This document shows, in pieces, positions 32,287-40,288 of a stretch of DNA of 64,000 bases (positions within the stretch are counted from its first letter, which is position 1; each line of letters begins with the position of its first letter). Origin of the DNA: Adlercreutzia sp. ZJ141 (GTDB taxonomy: Bacteria; Actinomycetota; Coriobacteriia; Coriobacteriales; Eggerthellaceae); contig NZ_JAAKEB010000007.1 of the NCBI RefSeq assembly GCF_011038965.1, positions 62,001-126,000 on the forward strand, written 5' to 3'. Under the pieces are notes generated by a model. The model ran no database searches, was not told the DNA's origin, and worked only from the letters and a program-made list of their open reading frames with translations. The position numbers and the translations under genes are program-made.

Positions 32287-32541
32287 CAATCTCTCTCCCT
32301 CGTCCGCTCTCCGCCTAAATTCATAGTCCTCCCGATTCGAGGGAATGCAAAGACGCGCCACAAACCGCAAGAGCGCGTCTCCACCTTCGCAATCGCTTTC
32401 CCGTCCATCCCTGGCTTTGGTCTATTGTAGCTTAAGCACACGACTCACTCGCACAAGCAAGTTCCAGCTAGGTTCCTGAAGAGAAACCTGACAATACGTT
32501 CGGCAAGATCGGCAAAGCAAGACAGTCCTTGCCCGTTTCTC
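32287..32541. other. Spacer between yhgE-like gene and tetR with nested stems
   Basis: No gene. Near the yhgE stop, AAGAGAAAC (from about 32479) can pair with GTTTCTCTT (about 32532-32541), enclosing a GGCAAG/CTTGCC stem. This could weaken readthrough into tetR. Confidence 0.35.
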
Positions 32542-34953
32542 TTATCCAAGCTGCAACACTGGATGCAGATCGTTCATGGTCACCGTGCGCTTCTTCCACG
32601 CCACCAGGCACGTGAGCACAAAACAGCTAACGCCGATGCATGCTAGCACCACACAATCGAATCCGGCCAATCCGTAGTCGAAGCCTGTCATGATCTGGCG
32701 CATGCCCTCAACCACATAAGTCATAGGCATGAACGGATTGATGATCTGGAAAAAGTCAGGCGTAGTTTGAATGGGGAACGTACCGGCACATGCTGTCAGC
32801 TGCAGCATAAGCAAAATGATAGCAATGAACTTACCCGGAAATCCGAATGCTGCCATGAGCACCTGCATAATAGCGGCGAACACGAGCGCCGTCAGATACC
32901 CCATTGCGTAGAACGCCGCAACGTTGTCGATCTGCAGCTGCAGGCCGAACTGCAGCACCACCATGAGCAGCGTAGCCTGGATAAGCGAGAAAAACGCCAC
33001 CGGTAGATAATTCGCAAAGGCAACCGTAATGGGATTGCTTCCTGACAGGATGAGACGGTTGTTGAGCGGCTTGAACACAAAGCCTGCAACCAAACCACCA
33101 ACCCACAGACCCAGCGCCATGAAATACGGTGCAAAACCAGTGCCATAGTTTTTCACGTTAGTGTAGTACTCATTTGCGAGCTCGACCGGGTTGCTCATTG
33201 CGTACGCCTTGCCGTCGATGTTGGTCGTTTGATCAGAAGCAGTACGGGCGCCATCTGCCAAACCGTCCTGCAGTTCACCCGATCCGTCCACAGCACTTGC
33301 AAGGCCATCCGTAAGCGTTGCGCTGCCCTCTTCAAGCTGGGTCGCACCGTTTGCAATGCGCAAAGATCCGTCCTTGGCACTAAGGGTGCCATCTGTCAAC
33401 TGACTTACGCCAACGTTAAGCTGTCCCACGCCTTCAGACAGTGTGGTGGCGCCATTTGCCGCACTTTGAGCACCAACAGTAAGTTCAGTCGCACCACTGC
33501 TTACCTGCATCGCACCAGTGGCAACTTGCGACGCGCCGGTTACGAGCGCTGCCATGTTGCCATCCACCTCTTTCGCACCAGCATCAATTTGCTCGATGAC
33601 AACCCGCAATGCGGGAGCCTGTTGTATAAGCGGCATGAGCTGACCCGATAGATTCGCATACCCGACAGATAAATTATTGAGTCCGCCATAGAGTGTTTGG
33701 GGTGATGTGTCAGTCGCTGCCCCGATGCCTGCTTGAAGTTGAACGGCTCCTGTCTTAAGCGAACTCGCTCCAGCCGAAATACCACCCAGAGCACCGTGCG
33801 CCTGCTGAAGGTAAGCTTGCGCAGTCGCAACGTCACCGTTCTCCAACGCCGCTTCGGCCGCTGTAAGCAGCAAACTCACGCCATTAGCCCCGGCTTCCAA
33901 AGTTCCGGCACCTTCAACAAGGCTGCCCGCACCTGCATTTAAGCTGTCCGCAGCCCCCTGCAGGTTCTGTATTCCCGATGTGATAGATTCGGAGCCTGCT
34001 ACGGCCGCCGCAGCCTGGTCAGGCCCAGGAAGAGAGCTTGTTGCTTCAGTCAGCTGCCTCACTCCTTGTGCCAATACACTTGTCCCTTCAGCTTGGAGCG
34101 TACTCACACCCGATGCTACATCATTCGCACCACCTACAACTTGAGCAGAGCCCGCGCTCAGCTTCTCTGTGCCAGTAGCGAGCGCCGCATTGCCTACACG
34201 CAACTGATCAGCACCAGCAGTAAGTGATGACGTTCCTCTCTGCAGCGTAGCGGCGCCCCTCACCAGCACTCCAAGCCCCACATCAAGCTCGTCAGCACCA
34301 CGCGACAACGTACCCAGATTCGCGGTGATGGTGGTGCTGCCGTCTTGCGCTGTCACCAAACCATCACGTAGTTCACCCGCACCATCGGCGGCAATCTGGA
34401 TGTCTTTACCTGAGTCGGCCACACGGCTCAGCACCGTAATCCAGTATTCCTCAGCAATGGTGTCGCTCACACGCATGCGAACTTCTTTCCACACCGTTTC
34501 GCCAATCTGTGATGCCAGCATGTTTTCGCTTTCGTTGTACTTCACCTTCAACTGCGCACGGCGGGGTGCCTCGCCATCGACTGAAGCAACACTTTCCGAA
34601 AAATCGGCGGGAATGGTGCACGTCATAAAGTAGTCGCCGTTTTCCAGCCCCTTACTCGCCTCTTCAGCCGACACGAAGTTCCACTGCAGGCCGTCGTCGT
34701 TGTTCTTCAGTTCATCAATGACATCTTCACCCAGATTACGATGCTCAGCGGCGATAACCGCACCTTTATCTTCGTTCACCACCGCAACCGGAACCGTATT
34801 CAGGCGAGCGTATGGATCTTGGAAGGCTGCCAGATACAGCGCGCCGTACAACAATGGCATGATTGCAATTGCCCCGATGACAACCCACATCACCTTCGCA
34901 GCCGTAATGTTCTTCCATTCGATCGTTGCGAAGCGAAGCCCTCTAAAACTCAT
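32542..34953 (-). CDS. YhgE/Pip family ABC-2-type membrane protein
   Basis: 803 residues. It has one N-terminal membrane helix (VIGAIAIMPLLYGALYLAAF), then a long extracellular region, then about five membrane helices at the C-terminus. From residue about 200 to 580 the outer region is built of glycine-spaced 7- to 11-residue repeats such as GATTLSEGVGQLNVGVSQLT, predicted to form a long coiled stalk. In Gram-positives this family includes the phage infection protein (Pip) and efflux or secretion-related permeases (ESX-like YueB). Paired with the ATPase just upstream (stop and start three bases apart). Confidence 0.85.
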   Translation of the reverse strand: MSFRGLRFATIEWKNITAAKVMWVVIGAIAIMPLLYGALYLAAFQDPYARLNTVPVAVVNEDKGAVIAAEHRNLGEDVIDELKNNDDGLQWNFVSAEEASKGLENGDYFMTCTIPADFSESVASVDGEAPRRAQLKVKYNESENMLASQIGETVWKEVRMRVSDTIAEEYWITVLSRVADSGKDIQIAADGAGELRDGLVTAQDGSTTITANLGTLSRGADELDVGLGVLVRGAATLQRGTSSLTAGADQLRVGNAALATGTEKLSAGSAQVVGGANDVASGVSTLQAEGTSVLAQGVRQLTEATSSLPGPDQAAAAVAGSESITSGIQNLQGAADSLNAGAGSLVEGAGTLEAGANGVSLLLTAAEAALENGDVATAQAYLQQAHGALGGISAGASSLKTGAVQLQAGIGAATDTSPQTLYGGLNNLSVGYANLSGQLMPLIQQAPALRVVIEQIDAGAKEVDGNMAALVTGASQVATGAMQVSSGATELTVGAQSAANGATTLSEGVGQLNVGVSQLTDGTLSAKDGSLRIANGATQLEEGSATLTDGLASAVDGSGELQDGLADGARTASDQTTNIDGKAYAMSNPVELANEYYTNVKNYGTGFAPYFMALGLWVGGLVAGFVFKPLNNRLILSGSNPITVAFANYLPVAFFSLIQATLLMVVLQFGLQLQIDNVAAFYAMGYLTALVFAAIMQVLMAAFGFPGKFIAIILLMLQLTACAGTFPIQTTPDFFQIINPFMPMTYVVEGMRQIMTGFDYGLAGFDCVVLACIGVSCFVLTCLVAWKKRTVTMNDLHPVLQLG

Positions 34954-34956
34954 AGT

Positions 34957-35748
34957 CTACTCCCCTTCCTTCGACAGATACACACACGTGTCGGCCATGA
35001 TGGCCAATTCGCGTTCCGTGATGCCGACGATGATCCCAACATTGCGTTCGCGTGCCAGATCACGCAAAAGCAGCATAAGTCTTTTCGACTGCTCAAGAGT
35101 CAACTGCGCCTCGATGTCATCAACCACCACGATGCTGGGATGTCGTACGAACGCCAGCGAGATCCCCAAAACGGTCAGTTGTTCACTATTCAGGTCTTTG
35201 ACTCGTTGATCGGCCACACTGTCAAGATGCCAGCGCCTCAGCGAAGCCATAACGTCATCGCGGCGAGGCTTGCGTCCATACAACTCGAATTCGGCACTGG
35301 TGGCATAAGCGACCGTCAGACTATCTTGTAAATCGTTCAGTCCTTCAAAGAGCGCCATGCCTACCTGCTGCGCCGCCTTTGCATGCTGACGCGGCAAGAT
35401 ATATCCGCCTATAGTGAGAGAGCCGCCTGTGTGTTTCATGCGACCCGCCAGCGCTAGCAAAAGCGACGTCTTGCCGCTGCCGTTGCGACCGCGCACGGCC
35501 ACCAGTTCGCCTTTATGCACGCTCACGCTCACGTTGCGGAACACATAACCAACGAGTGTTTTCATTTCCAGATCACGTGCAATGATGAAAGATTCACTAC
35601 CATAATCGCACTGCTCGTTTTGAAACGTGCCTGATCGCGGATCACATAGCACTTGCGACTTGGACAATTCCTGCGTCCCTTGCAGCTCACCCTTCCGCGC
35701 ATGCTGAGTAAGGACAGCCTTACTATTTCCTATTTGAATTTCGTTCAT
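34957..35748 (-). CDS. ABC transporter ATP-binding protein with degenerate signature, partner of YhgE/Pip
   Basis: 263 residues, with about 65 extra N-terminal residues before the ATPase core. Walker A is GRNGSGKTSLLL. The ABC signature is LNSEQL instead of LSGGQ. Walker B is SIVVVDDIEAQL, with aspartate where the catalytic glutamate should be. The His-loop position reads VGITERELAI with no histidine. It can bind ATP, but hydrolysis is probably slow or absent. It is co-transcribed with the YhgE/Pip gene and preceded by a TetR-type operator. Confidence 0.75.
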   Translation of the reverse strand: MNEIQIGNSKAVLTQHARKGELQGTQELSKSQVLCDPRSGTFQNEQCDYGSESFIIARDLEMKTLVGYVFRNVSVSVHKGELVAVRGRNGSGKTSLLLALAGRMKHTGGSLTIGGYILPRQHAKAAQQVGMALFEGLNDLQDSLTVAYATSAEFELYGRKPRRDDVMASLRRWHLDSVADQRVKDLNSEQLTVLGISLAFVRHPSIVVVDDIEAQLTLEQSKRLMLLLRDLARERNVGIIVGITERELAIMADTCVYLSKEGE

Positions 35749-35767
35749 GCTCTAGACCTCTCCAATT

Positions 35768-35796
35768 TGACTGACTAGTCAGTTTTGAAGGTATAG
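35768..35796 (-). promoter_or_regulatory. TetR-type operator and -10 of the ABC/YhgE operon
   Basis: The perfect 14-bp palindrome ACTGACTAGTCAGT (35770-35783) lies between a TATACC -10-like element (35796-35791) and the ribosome binding site of the ATPase gene. It would cover the expected transcription start, so a bound TetR would block initiation. Confidence 0.6.
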
Positions 35797-35879
35797 CTCC
35801 CGAACTACCCACGCAACGAACATTTCAGTTAGTTTGTAACGTATTTGTTAAGTCGCCTTCACGCAACCGAAACGCCATC

Positions 35880-35941
35880 GGGAAATACTGATTAAAGCTG
35901 TCTTGTCCCGCGCGGGCGGGCGGAATTAATCAGCGTTTCCC
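35880..35941. repeat. Inverted-repeat element downstream of the torD-like gene
   Basis: GGGAAATACTGATTAA (35880-35895) and TTAATCAGCGTTTCCC (35926-35941) pair except for two central bases, enclosing a GC-rich 30-base centre. A related sequence occurs at 38827-38856. It may end the minus-strand torD operon or be a dispersed repeat. Confidence 0.5.
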
Positions 35942-35953
35942 TCAGCCCTACCA

Positions 35954-36718
35954 TTATACGGCACAACGGATAACCGCTTGCTGCAGTAGCTGCGACCACC
36001 ATACCAGGTGGGCGCACGGATTATGCCGGGAAACACCCGAAGCGACAGCCTTGGCGAGCGGGTCGAGATGCGCCACAACAAACGATGTGCGTCGGCGCTT
36101 CCACAACAGTGCTTGGGCGCCCTTGCCCTCGTTGCGGAAACGCGCTTCCCGACGCAGTAAGTACGCAACGTAATCGAGCTCTACCGGCAACGCATCGGCT
36201 CGCATGGTACAACCTTCGCGAAGCGACAACCCGCTTTCGCGATAGCAGCGCATCACGCTGGCCGCTTCCCCTGTAGCAGCTTGCGATCCGGTTGGATTGC
36301 GGCGTATCCAGCGGCTTCCTTCGAGCGGAACAGGAGCGTTTGGCGCAAAGAGCAACTGTGTTTCGTCGATGCGCAGCCGCTGCGCACAGCGATGTTCGTC
36401 CTGATCGACAACGGGTCGCAAGGCGTTTTCAGCCGCAATACCATCTGCTCCCGCATCGTGCATTAAAAGGTCCAGATAGTCGGCTGATTCTTCATTGGTA
36501 AACATAACCGCCTGATCATACGTGGGATACGTGAACAACCGCGCCAATGCGGAACACAACAGAGCAAGCGCTTCAAGCTCTTCGAGTCCCTTAGGAGCAA
36601 GCACGTCTGACGCACCTTGCGTATCCACTCCGTTTGCACCCGTAGTAGTTGATGCGAGCACAACCGCTACGCGCTCACCCACCGCGTCTGTCGCATCCCC
36701 ACTTTCCCACACGTCCAT
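35954..36718 (-). CDS. TorD/DmsD family chaperone-like protein
   Basis: 254 residues, all helical. After a 45-residue polar N-terminus come LALLCSALARLFTYPTYDQA, LDYVAYLLRREARFRNEGKG and FVVAHLDPLAKAVASG, the pattern of TorD-type chaperones. These bind the Tat signal of molybdoenzymes and help cofactor insertion before export. It lies in the same strand and block as the polyferredoxin, MarR-like and DmsAB genes; a second TorD-type gene is at 38914. Sequence is divergent, so function is inferred. Confidence 0.68.
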   Translation of the reverse strand: MDVWESGDATDAVGERVAVVLASTTTGANGVDTQGASDVLAPKGLEELEALALLCSALARLFTYPTYDQAVMFTNEESADYLDLLMHDAGADGIAAENALRPVVDQDEHRCAQRLRIDETQLLFAPNAPVPLEGSRWIRRNPTGSQAATGEAASVMRCYRESGLSLREGCTMRADALPVELDYVAYLLRREARFRNEGKGAQALLWKRRRTSFVVAHLDPLAKAVASGVSRHNPCAHLVWWSQLLQQAVIRCAV

Positions 36719-36728
36719 GCTTTATCCC

Positions 36729-37565
36729 CTACCACGCGAACAGGTAGAGAACATACTGCAGCAACTCAATCAACGCAGCAAACTCTTGAGGCGAGGCGTC
36801 TTCAACCTGCGGCGCCAAAAGCGTCAGCAAGCGATGCATGAACGCAGTCATGCGCTGCTTACCAGCTTCGGTCAGCCGAAGCTCATCGTCTTCCACCAGC
36901 CCACGCTCTTGCAGAAAAGCAGCCTGAGCGTCAAATGCTACTTCTACGCCATTTTCCCGCATTGTGTGCCAGGCAAACGACTGCTCGGAAGCAACCGAGC
37001 GCCAATCGGACATCATCGCAAGCAACGAAACGTTCGCGGATGTCATGCCGAAACGGGCAGCGGCAACCATAACTGCCTGCCGATACGCCGCCAATGCCCG
37101 TAAAACCGCCGAGGGAAACAGGCAGCCGTCAACAGGGTGGTCGCCACACGCTTCCGCATACCCGTAGAACAAATCGACCAGCTTATCGACACTTTCCTCA
37201 GTGAGTCCTGAGTTTGCCGACACCAACCGCTGACCCATCAAATGGTCGGCCAACGCAAGGCGTTCCGTCCCTTTCGACGTTGCCACGTACGCAAGCGCCC
37301 GTCGATCGTGTGCGTAACGCACCAGTGACACGAGTTCGCGCTCACGCAGCACATGCTCAAAATGCGAAATATCACCCGTTGCTCGATGGCGACGCTGCGC
37401 GTTCTTCACGGCAAGGCCGTCGCTATGTTCGGCAATATCCGCCAGCACAGCGCAGCTTTCCAATCCGATATCACATGCGCTGCGACACAGAGAATCGAGC
37501 TGTGCATGCGTGCGGCACAGTACCAGTACGAGCCCTTTGTTGGCAAGCGGCGTCCGCGATATCAT
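36729..37565 (-). CDS. MarR-like winged-helix protein of the oxidoreductase region
   Basis: 278 residues. The N-terminal part looks like one wHTH domain, ending in a wing of the form HVLRERELVSLVRYAHDRRA ... TERLALADHLM. A second helical domain (FGMTSANVSLLAMMSDWRSV, GLVEDDELRLTEAGKQRMTA) follows. This two-domain layout resembles the regulator at 42923. The ATG overlaps the polyferredoxin stop by four bases (ATGA), so they are co-translated. Probably a regulator of the respiratory genes, by position only. Confidence 0.55.
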   Translation of the reverse strand: MISRTPLANKGLVLVLCRTHAQLDSLCRSACDIGLESCAVLADIAEHSDGLAVKNAQRRHRATGDISHFEHVLRERELVSLVRYAHDRRALAYVATSKGTERLALADHLMGQRLVSANSGLTEESVDKLVDLFYGYAEACGDHPVDGCLFPSAVLRALAAYRQAVMVAAARFGMTSANVSLLAMMSDWRSVASEQSFAWHTMRENGVEVAFDAQAAFLQERGLVEDDELRLTEAGKQRMTAFMHRLLTLLAPQVEDASPQEFAALIELLQYVLYLFAW

Positions 37566-38791
37566 CGCGCACCACCATCTGCGGCATCGGCATCAACGGC
37601 AACGGCATCAACACCCGCTGCCAGCTTGGCAGCATCACCTGGTGACACAACACCCAGTTGCGCTCGGATACGCGATGTGAGACTCTCGCGACTCATCTCC
37701 GCAGAACAGACGGGGCATAGCGTCTCGCCTTGCCCCTGTAGCACTGGCATGCCGCAGCGCTCACACGTGCCCGCCGCCCGCCGATAGCGATCAACCTGTC
37801 GAAACGGATGAGGAAACGCACGATAGTCGCGCGAAAGCGCATGCTCGGGACACACCGCAAGACACAGTCCGCAATCGACGCAGGTTCCCGGAACAAACGA
37901 ATAGGAGAATTCGCCTTCATCAAGCGAATGGCAAATAGTCCCCGTTGGGCACATTTGCATACACACGCCACAAGCACGGCACCGCTCCTGGTTAACAACA
38001 AGCTCTGGCCACGCGTAATTGCATGTGCTCGAAACACCGCGCACCTGCTGGCCCCACACGTCTTGCAAGCGCTTTCGCCATGCGGGAACGTGCTTCCCTT
38101 TCTGGCGCAGCACCAGCGCCGACGTGCGCGACAGCTTCCCCACCGCACGACGCGAGCCATGGAACAACGCACGGATACTCGGCCGCGCGCCACGTACTTC
38201 CAACGGCTTCCGATCAGCTTGATTACAGGATACCTGCGGCAGAAAGAGCGGTGTGCTTTCGTGCAGGTTCGACGCTTTGTGAGTCCCTTGCAGCATGCGG
38301 AAAGCGCAGGTTACGTTGCTTTCAAACGTTGGAGCAAGCCGCGTGAACAGCCGGCACGTAGCACAATGGTCGGTAAACAGTTCGCACGCACGCGACAGCG
38401 CCAACTCGAACAATACACCCGGACTAAGCGCCGCCAAACAGGTGCCCAGCTGATAGCTTCGATCTTCTTGAGAAAGCGATTCCAACTGTCCATACGGCAG
38501 AAAGCAGCGAATGCGCACATATTCCTGACGTTCGATGCGGTTCACCAGCTGACGCTCGGTGAAACTGGATGATTCGAATACCTCAAGCGGGCAAGCCGTT
38601 AAGCATTGCCCGCACTGCATGCATCGCAAAGCATTGAGCTGGGGAGCACGTTGACTAAGGTCGATTGTAATAGCGCCGCCAGGGCATGAGTCGCTACACA
38701 GCGAGCAGCTTCCCCAGACGCTGCGCGCATGAAGGCACCGCTCCGCATGGAGCTCAATGGCAATCTTGTTCGTGCGATCGCCCGATGCCAT
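37562..38791 (-). CDS. 4Fe-4S polyferredoxin-like protein
   Basis: 409 residues from ATG 38791, after AGGAGGGGGA. N-terminal cluster motifs: CSLCSDSCPGGA and CMQCGQCLTACP. C-terminal motifs: CRACGVCMQMCPTG and CVDCGLCLAVCP, four 4Fe-4S sites in all. A zinc-ribbon-like CERCGMPVLQGQGETLCPVC follows. The middle 170 residues lack clusters but hold several cysteines (CATCRLF, CAFRML). No Tat signal or membrane helix is seen, so it should act in the cytoplasm as an electron carrier. It heads the polyferredoxin-MarR-TorD block. Confidence 0.8.
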   Translation of the reverse strand: MASGDRTNKIAIELHAERCLHARSVWGSCSLCSDSCPGGAITIDLSQRAPQLNALRCMQCGQCLTACPLEVFESSSFTERQLVNRIERQEYVRIRCFLPYGQLESLSQEDRSYQLGTCLAALSPGVLFELALSRACELFTDHCATCRLFTRLAPTFESNVTCAFRMLQGTHKASNLHESTPLFLPQVSCNQADRKPLEVRGARPSIRALFHGSRRAVGKLSRTSALVLRQKGKHVPAWRKRLQDVWGQQVRGVSSTCNYAWPELVVNQERCRACGVCMQMCPTGTICHSLDEGEFSYSFVPGTCVDCGLCLAVCPEHALSRDYRAFPHPFRQVDRYRRAAGTCERCGMPVLQGQGETLCPVCSAEMSRESLTSRIRAQLGVVSPGDAAKLAAGVDAVAVDADAADGGAR

Positions 38792-38826
38792 TCCCCCTCC
38801 TTGTTTTCGCAAGCGCCGCTTACGCA

Positions 38827-38856
38827 GGGCAAGACGGCTCTAATCAGCGTTCCCCT
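38827..38856 (+). repeat. Related copy of the 35880 element upstream of the polyferredoxin gene
   Basis: GGGCAAGACGGCTCTAATCAG followed by CGTTCCCC resembles, in reverse orientation, the left arm region at 35880-35909. The two therefore flank the three-gene block 35954-38791 as inverted repeats. Confidence 0.4.
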
Positions 38857-38913
38857 AACCGCAAGCTTACCCGCACCTTCGCCCTCAACCAAAACCGACA
38901 AAGAGTCTCCGTC

Positions 38914-39537
38914 TTACAGCGCTTCGACGAGCTTTTTTTGCAGTGCAGCGAATGCCCGGTAGTACGCGCAACGTGTCTCGCGCGCAACATCGTCGCTAAA
39001 CCCAGGAACCCACACTCGCACATGCTCATCGATGAACTGAGCCAACTTCTCTTCGGCACTCATGCCCTTCTCGGCAAGGTATGCGGGATCGGTAGCCAGC
39101 ATGCTGCAGAACTGCCATTCGTTGTCGATCAAATCAACGCTGTCATTGTACCCCTTCGGACGCACCACTCCGCAGAAGCGCATGAAGTCCTGAACGCCCG
39201 TGGAGATGTCGTTGATCATGTAGAACACCGTTTCTTGCCCTTGTGCCTTCTTGCGCCACGCACCTTCGGTGTTTTCCACCAAATGATCGATCAGGAACAG
39301 GCGCGTGTATTCCTGGCGAATCTCGTGCAAAACGTCCTGCTCGTCACGCCCGCGGTATTCCTCAAGCTCATCGAGAAAAGCGCTCAACGGTTCTTCGGGC
39401 AAGTCGAGCGCACGCCACGTACGTGCCACGTCGCTTGCCAGCGTGCCTTCGGCAACCAAACGTGCCCGCTCCACCGTAGGAGCAGCAAACGCCACCGACA
39501 GCAGCGAGAACATGTTTGACAGATTCGTCACCGGCAT
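38914..39537 (-). CDS. TorD family chaperone of the DmsAB operon
   Basis: 207 residues, helical. YTRLFLIDHLVENTEGAWRK, YNDSVDLIDNEWQFCSMLAT and the C-terminal RCAYYRAFAALQKKL match TorD/NarJ-like chaperones. AAGGAGACTACTC precedes the ATG. It follows dmsB at about 120 bases on the same strand and probably chaperones the Tat-exported DmsA. Confidence 0.82.
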   Translation of the reverse strand: MPVTNLSNMFSLLSVAFAAPTVERARLVAEGTLASDVARTWRALDLPEEPLSAFLDELEEYRGRDEQDVLHEIRQEYTRLFLIDHLVENTEGAWRKKAQGQETVFYMINDISTGVQDFMRFCGVVRPKGYNDSVDLIDNEWQFCSMLATDPAYLAEKGMSAEEKLAQFIDEHVRVWVPGFSDDVARETRCAYYRAFAALQKKLVEAL

Positions 39538-39661
39538 GAGTAGTCTCCTTCACGAGTGAAACGGATAGAACGGCCGAAAAGCGTACGGCCGAAAAGCGGC
39601 CGAGCCGCCAGCGCTCGCGAAACCCTTCGCGGCGACAGGCGGCTCGGCAACCGACATTCTC

Positions 39662-40285
39662 TTACGACAGGTAATAGATGTTGGGGCCGGTACCCTCTTC
39701 GGGCAGCAGCGTGAAGTTCTCGCGCTCAGCAAGCAGCTTCGACACGTCGGACTCAGGATCGTCCAAGTCGCCGAAGAAGCGGGCGTGGGCAGGGCAACCC
39801 TCCACACACGCCGGCACCTTACCGTCGGCCACGCGGAAGTAGCACAAGTTGCACTTCTCCACCGTGCCGCCCGGATGCTCGGGAGCCAACTGGTTGCCAA
39901 CCGGGAAGTCAACAAACCACTGCGGTTCATCAGCGAGCAGCGTGCGAACGCCCTCGTACGGGCACGACTCGATGCAGGTCTTGCAGCCGATGCACTCTTC
40001 GCCGTTCTGCATGACGATGCCGGTTTCTTCGTCCTTGTACGTGGCACCCGTAGGGCACGCAGCAACGCAAGCAGGATTGTCGCAGTGGTTGCACTGCACC
40101 GGCGTGAAGGACATCTGACAATTGCCGTACTCGCCCGACGGGGTGTTCGGCTGATCGCCACCCACGGTGAGCGTGCGGTTCCAGAACACGTCATTGGGAA
40201 TGTTGTTCTCAAGCTTGCAAGCCACGCCGCACGACCAGCAGCCGATGCAGCGCTTCGTGTCAACAGCGATAGCGTAATGTGCCAT
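39662..40285 (-). CDS. dmsB: DmsB-like four-cluster iron-sulfur subunit
   Basis: 207 residues. Four ferredoxin-type groups are visible: CIGCWSCGVACKLEN; CNHCDNPACVAACP; CIGCKTCIESCPYEG; and CNLCYF ... CVEGCPAHARFFGDLDDPES. This is the DmsB/NrfC/PhsB electron-transfer subunit, bringing electrons from the quinone-oxidising membrane partner to the molybdopterin subunit. The ATG is three bases from the dmsA stop. No DmsC or NrfD membrane anchor follows; the next gene is a TorD chaperone. Confidence 0.9.
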   Translation of the reverse strand: MAHYAIAVDTKRCIGCWSCGVACKLENNIPNDVFWNRTLTVGGDQPNTPSGEYGNCQMSFTPVQCNHCDNPACVAACPTGATYKDEETGIVMQNGEECIGCKTCIESCPYEGVRTLLADEPQWFVDFPVGNQLAPEHPGGTVEKCNLCYFRVADGKVPACVEGCPAHARFFGDLDDPESDVSKLLAERENFTLLPEEGTGPNIYYLS

Positions 40286-40288
40286 GAT

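Noticed and set aside
37808-38572. Long plus-strand frame of 254 codons
   Set aside because: It is antisense to the polyferredoxin gene, whose cysteine motifs and ribosome binding site are clear; the product has no recognisable domain.
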